Made by a program: the position numbers and the translations under genes. From CAYPJE01 sp964410945 (lineage in GTDB: Bacteria > Fidelibacterota > Marinisomatia > Marinisomatales > TCS56), in the NCBI GenBank assembly GCA_964410945.1, contig CAYPJE010000036.1, positions 1 through 32,086 on the forward strand: a stretch of 32,086 nt of DNA. The letters are read 5' to 3'. Within the stretch, counting starts at the first letter, position 1. Every line of letters starts with the position of its first letter. Below are positions 15,253 to 23,160 of this stretch, in pieces. The notes beneath the pieces are model-generated. The model searched no databases. It was not told where the DNA came from and saw only the letters and a list, made by a program, of their open reading frames with translations.

Positions 15253-15284
15253 TTTTCCCCTTATGAGTTATGAATAATTATCAG

Positions 15285-15316
15285 CAAATTTATTGGTATA
15301 CAATTTTTCAGTTCAA
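15285..15316 (-). promoter_or_regulatory. Candidate promoter of the TPR lipoprotein-moxR-efp-acc-gcv run
   Basis: On the minus strand TAAATTTG (15292-15285) fits the Bacteroidota -7 element TAnnTTTG, and a TTG (15316-15314) lies 21 bases upstream, near the expected -33 position. It is about 33 bases before the ATG at 15252, in the only gap between tamA and the following twelve genes. The same TAnnTTTG motif appears before the plus-strand hypothetical gene. AT-richness makes chance matches easy, so support is modest. Confidence 0.35.
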
Positions 15317-15362
15317 GTTAATATACTGGGACTTTCTGAATTTATAGGCTCGGCACCAGCGT

Positions 15363-17159
15363 TTAGAATGCATATAGTACGCCCAATAAGATCATGGAGT
15401 TCCTGGTATCTTCAAGTTGTACGGCATAATCGACGCGGACCGGCCCCAAAGGTGATTGAATGACGATCCCGGCTCCGGCATCCCAATGCATGTTGTCTAC
15501 GGTTATCGACTGGAATGAATCAGACAGGTTACCGCCATCGATGAAAACTTCCATACCGATCAACCAGAATAACGGAATCCGCAGCTCCCAATTTGTCAGG
15601 ATTCGATACGGTTTGCCAACCGGGTCGCCCCCTTCTTTCAGGAACCGGAAATTCTCCCAGCCCCGCAGGGTTGTACTTCCGCCCAAGTAGAACTGGTCAT
15701 AGAGCGGGTCCTCATAACTGTCCTTCCACCCATACATGAAGCCGTACTTGATCCGGCCGGCTAAAACAACATCCCAGAACAGCCGGTTATAGGTGGACAA
15801 TCCCAGATCTATTTTCAGGAAATCACGGTTTCCACCCAGCAACCATCCGGCGCTGGATACGTTGACCGTCACCAGGCTACCATTGCTGGGATTCAGGGGA
15901 TCATTGGTGGCATCCCAGTGCACATCGAAGTTTATCGTCCGTTTCTCGATATCGGAACTATTCATTTCCGGTGGCTGGACAAATCTTTCCCACTGCGAAC
16001 CAGTGGTGATGTAGGAAACATCGTCGAAACGGTGGTGATAATTGAATTCAGCACCATATTTCTGAATCCTGGGGTATCCTGACATCCACAAGTCTGCATA
16101 GGTCTCATAATAGGCAGATAAGGTGGTTGGCAGGCGGTACCCCAGAAACCATTGGGAGGAAAGCGTCAACGAACTGCTGAATTTGAAATACTGGATCTCA
16201 CGCCAGATTTCAGTAATCGGTAAATTGGCGCCGGTTTTTAAGCTGAAACGTTTCATCGTGTTCAACAGGTTACGGTTCTTCCATTCGATCGTCCCTCCAA
16301 TCCCCGGTAATTCATTGGCCGTTTCATTCATTAGAAATGGGTAGAATCCCCCCTCAGAGATTATCTCCCGGGGCTTGAATTTGCGTAATTCGATCGACAG
16401 ATCAACCTCGTCCTGACTGTCCGGTGTGGGTGTTGGAATGATCTTAACAAAGGAATACTGCCCACTCTCGATAATCCGCTTTTCCGATTCGTCAATTTCG
16501 TCCTGGTTGAAATAATCACCGGAACTGAACAATAATTCACGTGTTATGAAACTCGTATCCGTGTTACCAATCCCGTTAATGGAGATGGAACCAATTCTTA
16601 CATCCGGCCCTTCATCGAATTGCAGCAATAACTCGATAGTATCAGAGTCGGTCTCATAGACCTGAATGGCAGTAAACAGCTTGCTATGCCGGGCCAACTC
16701 TTCTTCAACCAAAGACATACTGCTGTTCATTCCAACCGGATTATACGGTTTCCCGGGCGCCAATCCGAGGATACGCATTATCTTCCGGTCGCTGATAACC
16801 GTATTCCCTTCAATCTGTGCAGCACCCAGAATTGTTTGTGGACCCTCATATATATTTAAATAAATATCGACAGACTGCTCCTCATTGATCGAAAAGGAAT
16901 CGATTACCGACACAGTCAAATAGCCTTGGGAAACATAATAGTTCTTCAGAATAATCGCATCCAGTTTTAGAATCCGCTGGTCAAATTTTGAGTTTGACAG
17001 CAACCGTGGTTCTTTCAGATGCATCAGGGCGATCAGGTCACGCTCCTTAACCTTTTCATTCCCTATAAAATATATACGATTGACTGTATAGCGTTCAATG
17101 TCGGCACAAAATATCGTACCGGTAAGCAGGATCAGAAATATAAATTTTTTGGGTAGCAT
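15363..17159 (-). CDS. tamA: Outer membrane Omp85-family protein, TamA-like
   Basis: Omp85 proteins insert or fold beta-barrel proteins; TamA works with TamB. The 598-residue product starts with a signal peptide (MLPKKFIFLILLTGTIFCAD), then three POTRA-like units: about 25-95 (YFIGNEKVKERDL), 110-185 (QIEGNTVISDRKI) and 190-265 (SINGIGNTDTSFITREL). A 16-strand-type barrel follows from about 275. The lid-lock motif LRGW is at 498-501, equivalent to VRGF in BamA. The chain ends ILLGVLYAF with a terminal Phe, as in outer membrane beta-signals. Three POTRAs and length near E. coli TamA (577) favour TamA over BamA (five POTRAs, about 800). It follows tamB after four bases, consistent with a joint function. 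Confidence 0.85.
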   Translation of the reverse strand: MLPKKFIFLILLTGTIFCADIERYTVNRIYFIGNEKVKERDLIALMHLKEPRLLSNSKFDQRILKLDAIILKNYYVSQGYLTVSVIDSFSINEEQSVDIYLNIYEGPQTILGAAQIEGNTVISDRKIMRILGLAPGKPYNPVGMNSSMSLVEEELARHSKLFTAIQVYETDSDTIELLLQFDEGPDVRIGSISINGIGNTDTSFITRELLFSSGDYFNQDEIDESEKRIIESGQYSFVKIIPTPTPDSQDEVDLSIELRKFKPREIISEGGFYPFLMNETANELPGIGGTIEWKNRNLLNTMKRFSLKTGANLPITEIWREIQYFKFSSSLTLSSQWFLGYRLPTTLSAYYETYADLWMSGYPRIQKYGAEFNYHHRFDDVSYITTGSQWERFVQPPEMNSSDIEKRTINFDVHWDATNDPLNPSNGSLVTVNVSSAGWLLGGNRDFLKIDLGLSTYNRLFWDVVLAGRIKYGFMYGWKDSYEDPLYDQFYLGGSTTLRGWENFRFLKEGGDPVGKPYRILTNWELRIPLFWLIGMEVFIDGGNLSDSFQSITVDNMHWDAGAGIVIQSPLGPVRVDYAVQLEDTRNSMILLGVLYAF

Positions 17160-17163
17160 TAAT

Positions 17164-20100
17164 CTAATATGAGAAACGGAGACGGTATTTTACTTGCAGA
17201 TTTCCTTGATCATCATAGTTTCCAACCAGTGAAAGATAACGATTTAATTTATATTCCACACCAACTAATTGCTGATTCGGGTTACCGAACCCAAAAGATC
17301 TTTTATACGAATAACTGTAATTCAGAGCCAGCTTGTCGGACAGCTGCCGCTGGGCAGTAATCGTGGTTACGTTATCACTTTCCGCATCGGGATTTTCCTC
17401 ATTCAATTCACTGGTGGTCACAATATTTACCTCGTCAATAATTCCCAGTTGACGTGTAATCTGCAGTAAGTTCTTCTCCAGTTGCTGTTCGAACCAGGCA
17501 TTGAATAACGATCCCGAAACCTGGCCGAAACCCTGGCTGGCAGTAGTATTGTCACCAATATGGGTTTTTAATGTCAATAAAGCCAGTATATCACTCTGTG
17601 AGAGGGTACTGGTTGATTCCTCAAAAGTCAGGGTTGGGTTATCAAGCTGGCCTACCAGGGATGCGGTTATTTCATACTCGGAAATATTAGTGACAGCCTG
17701 GATGTCCATATCGGGATTAAAGCCTTTGCCATCAAAAAGCAGTGAACCATCGCTCTGGATAGAAAATATTACACCGGTATAGTAGAACCTTCCACTGCTT
17801 ATATACAACTCTCCTGAGAAATCAGAATCCTGGCGTCCGTATTTTATCAGGCTTAACTCGCCGGTCAGGTCAGCATCCAACTGACTGTTGATCAATTTAA
17901 ATTCCTCTTCAATCGGAAACGTTAGTTTATAGACCGTTGTTATGCGGCCGGGCTCCAGATCGGACTTATCGACTTCTTCACTCGTGAATTCCTGCTTCAT
18001 CTCTACATTGATTGGGGCAATAGTTCCGGAGAAAGTGATTGTATCTTTACCGACCATCGTCAAATCAACATCCACCAGGCCTTCGATATCACCCAGCAGG
18101 GTTCTGATGTATGCTTCTTCCGCCTGAATCCCCAGATCGAAACGTGGACGGAAAAACTTGGCCATATCCATACTTCCGGACAGGGACAGGTTGGATTGGG
18201 ATGTTGATCTTTGTCCGGTCAGGGCCGCTCTCAAGCTCAACCGGCGGTTGAATTCCGCCGATGGAGTGGCTGTTCCCACCAGACGCTGGATTTCCATCCG
18301 GTTATTGGTCAATCGCAGGTCACCACTTACCTTATCAATGGTATTATCAAGCAGGATCGTATATACCGAACCGTCGTCAACCCTTATCCAGCCATCCCGG
18401 ACTATCCGCTCAGGTACACCACTTAGGAATAGCCCGATATCAAAATCACCGGTGAGTGAATCCACATCATCAAGATAACTGGTCAGAAATTCCATATCCC
18501 CGGTTTTTGCAGTTACATTGAGATCAAGACTGTCACCAAATATCCATTGTCCGAAATTTTTTGAGGCAATATTAAAATCTATCGGCAACGAACCGGAGCC
18601 ACGGATGGCATTATTCCCCTTCAAAGATTCGAAGTACCCCAAATCCATCCGGTAATTCTGGAATGAACCATATCCATTGACCTGTCCAAGAGGGATACGG
18701 TCAAATACAGCATTATTTATTCCCAGATCATAAGAAAGACGTGTATTTTTTGTGGTCCCGGATAGATTCAGTTCACCGGAGATTTTCCCATCCATGAAAA
18801 TAAAATTGGGAATAAACTGGCGGATAAAGCCAAAATCGACCTGTCGCAATTCGGCCATTAATTCGATCGGGACCGTTCCCTTGCGCTGCCGGTCGAAGGG
18901 GATTATTCCGCTGAACTGGATGCCCACTTTCTCACCGTCGGTAAGGGTGAATTCATCAAAATGAAATACACTGTCCAGAAATACCGCTGAGACGATTAAA
19001 TCATCAAAATCCTGATTTAAGATTGATCCATTCTTAATTGATAATTCCACATCAAAAGACTCATCCCCTTTGTCACCCATCAGGGATATCTCGCCAAAAA
19101 CGATTCCCGACAAACCAAGTAATCCTTTTGGAAAATGCTCCAGAATTGCATCGGAATTGAAGTTGGAAAATTTCAACCGGCCTTCCCGGTATTCACCCAT
19201 GGTGAGAAATCCGTTTAGAATTCCGTCATCAACATGCAACGTAAATGGTTTAACCCTGTAGTCATTCTCGGACCAGTTCAGTTTCACCGGGGTGGCATTC
19301 ACAAAATAGTGTAATCCGTATCCCAATCTCAACATATCCAGTTCGATTGAAGCCTGTGGATTCAAAACTCCACTGAGTTGCAGAAAATTATCCCCGTCCT
19401 TGAAATTCAAGCTGGAAATTCCAATTATTCGGTCTTCAATACTGAGTTCTGCAAAACCCTCCTGTGTTCGATATTGACGCCAGGCCGCATTACGTATATC
19501 AATGATGACATTCCCCGCATGGTGGTTCAAATCACCGGAGAGATGTACATCTGTTTTCATCTGATCCACCAATAAATCATGCCAGGCCAGATTATCTACA
19601 GTAACAACACCATCGATTACCGGAGCTTCAATATTACCGGAAATTCTAACATCACCAGTCATTACTCCGGCTTTCAATCCCGGTAACTTGTCACTTAATC
19701 CGGTGATATCAAGATTAGAAAAATCAGAGGATAAATTGACCATCCTGGATTTATAATTGAGCCAACCGTTGGAAGTTATCAATCCGGAATCATATCCAAC
19801 CGATAATGGATTATCGGTACGAATCGTACTATCGTTAAGGATAAAACTCCCTGATAAATGGTTTGTCATCCCCGGTACGATCGATTCTTCAGCCAGTTCC
19901 AGCGACAGCCAGACCTCTGGGAGTTCTTTACTGCCATCATGCCCTTCGAAGAGTATTAATCCCGACAGTGAAGTTCGGGGAGCAGAGTGCAGGATCGGTT
20001 CAAGATCAAATTCCGTTAAATTTAAGCGGCCCCTTATAATCCCATCGGATTCATACAGGCCCTGGCCGATTATCCGGCCATCAGCGGTACTGATTTCCAG

Positions 20101-21003
20101 TTTATTAACCAGGTATACACCATCTTCCCGGGCCAAATCAAAACCGGCCAGCAATTGATTCTTGTTTGCTGATAGTTGAACCTGGCCGGTCAGGCTGGCC
20201 AGATCAGTGCTGAATTCAAGATCTATATCAGCCAATTGCCAATCAGGATTGAACAGGCGTCTGGACGTTGAATCCGGTAATAACTCAAGACCTGGACAAT
20301 TGATTTTTCCATTCAGCTCAAGCTGAGGTTTCAGTGTTCCTTCAATATTGATCGTAAATGATTGATCATCAAGGCTTCCCTCCATATCCCTGATAATGAA
20401 ACTGTCCGGAAAAACCTGCAATCCGGATTTATGTACTGCAAGCATATGGTTCGCTGCATCCTGCAGAGTCAGCTCATTGATAAATATGAAGGAACTATGT
20501 CGGCGAATCCGCAAACGTCCGTCATATAGAATCGATACTTCCTCTAATTCTTTCATTCCCGGTGCGGATATAATACCACTGAGCGATAATTCTTTAATTG
20601 ATATATCTGCCGCGCCGGAAATTGAATTAACACTGTCGCGATCTGATTTTTCACCGGTAAAAATGCTCAATTCGAAATCATTGACAGAAACTGATCGAAA
20701 TGAATATTTACCGACCAGCCAGGGCATTGGATTTATATTTAGTTCTACAAGCGGGGCAATCAGTAGTTGGGTTGAGTCCCGATTGGATATGCGCAGGTTG
20801 GTAATTTCCGTAGTAGTCAATAAATGTCCGGTCATTGATTCAAATTCTATCTGCCACTCACCATCGGCAGCATAATAATCGGACAAGTATCCGGTGATCG
20901 TATCGGTCCAGATAGATGGTGTTAACAGCACGATCATGCCGGCCATAATCATGCTGGCCAGGATGATCAATATCAGACTGGTAATTTTAAAATACTTTTT
21001 CAC
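17164..21003 (-). CDS. tamB: TamB-like translocation/assembly module protein (DUF490)
   Basis: TamB/AsmA-like proteins span the periplasm as a long beta-groove and serve outer membrane protein assembly or phospholipid transport. The 1279-residue product begins MKKYFKITSLILIILASMIMAGMIVL, one N-terminal membrane anchor. Long stretches of alternating hydrophobic beta-strands follow. The conserved C-terminal TamB domain (about 950-1279) contains FNPDMDIQAV, LDNPTLTFEES and LSQSDILALLTLKT, then a beta-strand-rich end QVKYRLRFSY. The start is GTG at 21003, preceded by GGTGA at a four-base spacing. It is directly followed by tamA, opposite to the enterobacterial tamA-tamB order. The gene starts only about 45 bases from the dnaK terminator. 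Confidence 0.9.
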   Translation of the reverse strand: MKKYFKITSLILIILASMIMAGMIVLLTPSIWTDTITGYLSDYYAADGEWQIEFESMTGHLLTTTEITNLRISNRDSTQLLIAPLVELNINPMPWLVGKYSFRSVSVNDFELSIFTGEKSDRDSVNSISGAADISIKELSLSGIISAPGMKELEEVSILYDGRLRIRRHSSFIFINELTLQDAANHMLAVHKSGLQVFPDSFIIRDMEGSLDDQSFTINIEGTLKPQLELNGKINCPGLELLPDSTSRRLFNPDWQLADIDLEFSTDLASLTGQVQLSANKNQLLAGFDLAREDGVYLVNKLEISTADGRIIGQGLYESDGIIRGRLNLTEFDLEPILHSAPRTSLSGLILFEGHDGSKELPEVWLSLELAEESIVPGMTNHLSGSFILNDSTIRTDNPLSVGYDSGLITSNGWLNYKSRMVNLSSDFSNLDITGLSDKLPGLKAGVMTGDVRISGNIEAPVIDGVVTVDNLAWHDLLVDQMKTDVHLSGDLNHHAGNVIIDIRNAAWRQYRTQEGFAELSIEDRIIGISSLNFKDGDNFLQLSGVLNPQASIELDMLRLGYGLHYFVNATPVKLNWSENDYRVKPFTLHVDDGILNGFLTMGEYREGRLKFSNFNSDAILEHFPKGLLGLSGIVFGEISLMGDKGDESFDVELSIKNGSILNQDFDDLIVSAVFLDSVFHFDEFTLTDGEKVGIQFSGIIPFDRQRKGTVPIELMAELRQVDFGFIRQFIPNFIFMDGKISGELNLSGTTKNTRLSYDLGINNAVFDRIPLGQVNGYGSFQNYRMDLGYFESLKGNNAIRGSGSLPIDFNIASKNFGQWIFGDSLDLNVTAKTGDMEFLTSYLDDVDSLTGDFDIGLFLSGVPERIVRDGWIRVDDGSVYTILLDNTIDKVSGDLRLTNNRMEIQRLVGTATPSAEFNRRLSLRAALTGQRSTSQSNLSLSGSMDMAKFFRPRFDLGIQAEEAYIRTLLGDIEGLVDVDLTMVGKDTITFSGTIAPINVEMKQEFTSEEVDKSDLEPGRITTVYKLTFPIEEEFKLINSQLDADLTGELSLIKYGRQDSDFSGELYISSGRFYYTGVIFSIQSDGSLLFDGKGFNPDMDIQAVTNISEYEITASLVGQLDNPTLTFEESTSTLSQSDILALLTLKTHIGDNTTASQGFGQVSGSLFNAWFEQQLEKNLLQITRQLGIIDEVNIVTTSELNEENPDAESDNVTTITAQRQLSDKLALNYSYSYKRSFGFGNPNQQLVGVEYKLNRYLSLVGNYDDQGNLQVKYRLRFSY

Positions 21004-21020
21004 TGTTCACCGAAGCAATG

Positions 21021-21049
21021 AATATAAGTTTCATAAGTTCCAAAAACAA
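21021..21049 (-). promoter_or_regulatory. Candidate promoter of tamB-tamA
   Basis: On the minus strand TTGTTT (21049-21044) is followed after exactly 17 bases by TATATT (21026-21021), a good -10 box and a half-matching -35. Transcription would start near 21014, giving a leader of about 10 bases before the GTG at 21003. The -35 box lies in the T-run that ends the dnaK terminator, so terminator and promoter are nested. Confidence 0.4.
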
Positions 21050-21076
21050 AAAAAGCGGGATAAATCCCGCTTTTTT
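21048..21076 (-). terminator. Intrinsic terminator of dnaK
   Basis: GCGGGA (21055-21060) and TCCCGC (21065-21070) form a GC-rich 6-bp stem with loop TAAA, flanked by A-runs and T-runs that extend the pairing on both sides. On the minus strand the hairpin is followed by seven T, 17 bases after the dnaK stop. The symmetry would allow function in both directions. This is the clearest terminator in the window. Confidence 0.93.
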
Positions 21077-21092
21077 AATTGCCAGGTAAATC

Positions 21093-23000
21093 TCAATTCA
21101 CGACTTCAAAGTCAGCATCTTCGATTTCGCTATCGTCTTTTGATGATTTGCTCTTCTTTTCAGGCTCACCCTGCGGTTCTTCGGTGGGTGGTGCCTGGTC
21201 CTTGGTGGCTTCATACATCTTTGATGATATGGTGCTCCAGGTATTGGTCAAATCATCCAAAGCGGTCTTGATATCATCAGCACTTGAACCGGCCGATGCC
21301 TTCTTAAGCGCCTCGACCTTGTCTTCCAGTTGTTTCTTATCATCATCGCCAAGTTTGTCACCCAGCTCGTCAATATTCTTCTCGGTCTGATAAACCATCT
21401 GGTCGGCCTGGTTACGAAGATCAATCTCTTCACGCTTGGCTTTATCATCTGCTTCATGCTTCTTGGCATCGTTAACCATCTTATCAATTTCGGAATCATT
21501 CAATCCACTGGATGCCTCGATACGGATGCTCTGCTCTTTGCCGGTAGCCTTGTCCTTGGCTCCTACGTTCAAAATCCCGTTGGCATCGATATCAAATGTG
21601 ACCTCAACCTGTGGAATACCACGCGGTGCCGGAGGAATTCCATCCAGATGGAAGCGGCCGATGGTTTTATTATCGTTGGCCATTTCCCGCTCGCCCTGCA
21701 GGACATGAATTTCAACCGTAGTCTGATTATCGGCAGCTGTACTGAATATCTGCGATTTCTTGGTCGGAATGGTCGTGTTCCGCTCGATTAATTTTGTGCA
21801 GACACCACCAAGGGTTTCGATACCTAATGAAAGCGGTGTAACATCCAACAGCAGGATATCATCGACCTCGCCGGCCAATACACCACCCTGAATTGCTGCT
21901 CCCAGAGCAACTACTTCATCGGGATTGACGCTGCGATTGGGTTCTTTACCAAAAATCTCTTTCACTTTTTCCTGAACCATTGGAATCCGGGTGGAGCCGC
22001 CAACCAGGATTACTTCATCGATATCAGAAGCAGTCAGACCGGCATCTTTGATAGCTTTTTTACAGGGATTTATGGTTCGTTCTACCAGCTTGCGTACCAG
22101 CTCTTCAAACTTTGCCCGGGTCAGGGTCAGATTCAAATGTTTGGGTCCTGAGGAATCGGCCGTCACGAAGGGCAGATTGATCTCGGTCTGCTTGGAACTG
22201 GATAATTCCTTTTTGGCTGCTTCGGCGGCTTCTTTCAAGCGCTGTAAAGCCATCGGATCCTTACGAAGATCGATTCCATCGCTGTTCTTGAATTCTGTGG
22301 CGATCCAGTCGATCAGTTCCTGGTCAAAATCATCACCACCAAGATGGGTATCGCCGTTGGTTGATTTCACTTCGAACACACCATCACCCAATTCCAGGAT
22401 CGATATATCAAAAGTACCGCCACCAAGGTCGAAAACAGCGATTTTCTCGTCGTGTTTTTTATCCAGTCCATAACTCAGGGACGCGGCGGTAGGTTCGTTG
22501 ATAATCCGGCGCACATTCAATCCGGCAATTTTACCGGCATCCTTGGTCGCCTGCCGTTGTGAATCATTAAAATAAGCCGGTACGGTAATTACCGCATCGG
22601 TCACCATGGTACCAAGATGCTCTTCAGCCATCTGTTTCAATTTCTGCAGCGTCATGGCACTAATCTCAGGTGGTGTATATTTCTTGCCGCTGGCTTCAAC
22701 TACCAGACCAGAACCGGAATGCTTCGATACCTTGTAAGGTACTTCCTCAATTTCGGTCCCTACTTCACTGAAGTTCCGTCCCATGAAACGCTTGATAGAA
22801 AAAATAGTGTTCTGTGAATTGGTCACAGCCTGCCGTTTGGCCGGTTGCCCGACAAGACGCTCTTCGGATTTTGTAAAAGCGACCACTGAGGGTGTTGTCC
22901 GGCCCCCTTCCGGGTTGGTGATAATCGTCGGCTCGCCACCTTCCAGTACGGCAACACAGGAATTGGTGGTTCCTAAGTCGATTCCAATAATTTTGCTCAT
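21093..23000 (-). CDS. dnaK: Chaperone protein DnaK (Hsp70)
   Basis: DnaK is the main ATP-dependent Hsp70 chaperone. The frame is open to 23036, but the second of two adjacent ATGs (23000) is best placed. AGGAG at 23007-23011 lies six bases before it, and the product starts MSKIIGIDLGTTNSCVAVLEGG as expected, 635 residues. Visible are the phosphate loops IDLGTTNS and VFDLGGGTFD, the adenosine motif ILVGGSTRIPMVQ, the linker LLLDVTPLSLGIE, and an acidic tail ending IEDADFEVVN, close to the EEVD-like ends of bacterial DnaK. grpE and dnaJ are not adjacent. It lies 160 bases after clpC, so two stress genes are neighbours. No CIRCE element precedes it; a direct repeat does. Confidence 0.98.
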   Translation of the reverse strand: MSKIIGIDLGTTNSCVAVLEGGEPTIITNPEGGRTTPSVVAFTKSEERLVGQPAKRQAVTNSQNTIFSIKRFMGRNFSEVGTEIEEVPYKVSKHSGSGLVVEASGKKYTPPEISAMTLQKLKQMAEEHLGTMVTDAVITVPAYFNDSQRQATKDAGKIAGLNVRRIINEPTAASLSYGLDKKHDEKIAVFDLGGGTFDISILELGDGVFEVKSTNGDTHLGGDDFDQELIDWIATEFKNSDGIDLRKDPMALQRLKEAAEAAKKELSSSKQTEINLPFVTADSSGPKHLNLTLTRAKFEELVRKLVERTINPCKKAIKDAGLTASDIDEVILVGGSTRIPMVQEKVKEIFGKEPNRSVNPDEVVALGAAIQGGVLAGEVDDILLLDVTPLSLGIETLGGVCTKLIERNTTIPTKKSQIFSTAADNQTTVEIHVLQGEREMANDNKTIGRFHLDGIPPAPRGIPQVEVTFDIDANGILNVGAKDKATGKEQSIRIEASSGLNDSEIDKMVNDAKKHEADDKAKREEIDLRNQADQMVYQTEKNIDELGDKLGDDDKKQLEDKVEALKKASAGSSADDIKTALDDLTNTWSTISSKMYEATKDQAPPTEEPQGEPEKKSKSSKDDSEIEDADFEVVN

Positions 23001-23074
23001 CATATTCTCCTGAATTAAATAATTTTTATACCTCAAAGCGCAATAAGCATACCATCCCCGGTTCTACGACCATT

Positions 23075-23117
23075 TGGCAGAAATGCTTTTATACTGTTAA
23101 TAAATGGCAGATTGCTT
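23075..23117. repeat. Direct repeat upstream of dnaK, possible operator
   Basis: TGGCAGAAATGCTT (23075-23088) recurs as TGGCAGATTGCTT (23105-23117), 30 bases apart, one base shorter in the second copy. On the coding strand of dnaK these read AAGCATTTCTGCCA and AAGCAATCTGCCA. They flank an AT-rich segment with a TATAAA, 75-120 bases before the dnaK start. Spacing near three helical turns would suit two bound protein dimers. No match to CIRCE, HAIR or a sigma-32 promoter is seen. Confidence 0.4.
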
Positions 23118-23138
23118 CAGGGTGTTCTGTCGGGATTA

Positions 23139-23155
23139 CCAGCATAATACGCTGG
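23139..23155 (-). terminator. Small hairpin after clpC
   Basis: CCAGC (23139-23143) pairs with GCTGG (23151-23155) around a seven-base loop, six bases beyond the clpC stop. The stem is short and no T-run follows, so at most it attenuates read-through into dnaK. Confidence 0.25.
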
Positions 23156-23160
23156 ACTAA

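Noticed and set aside
23001..23160. CIRCE or sigma-32 promoter before dnaK
   Set aside because: No TTAGCACTC/GAGTGCTAA pair and no CTTGAA/CCCCAT pair at the right spacing could be found.
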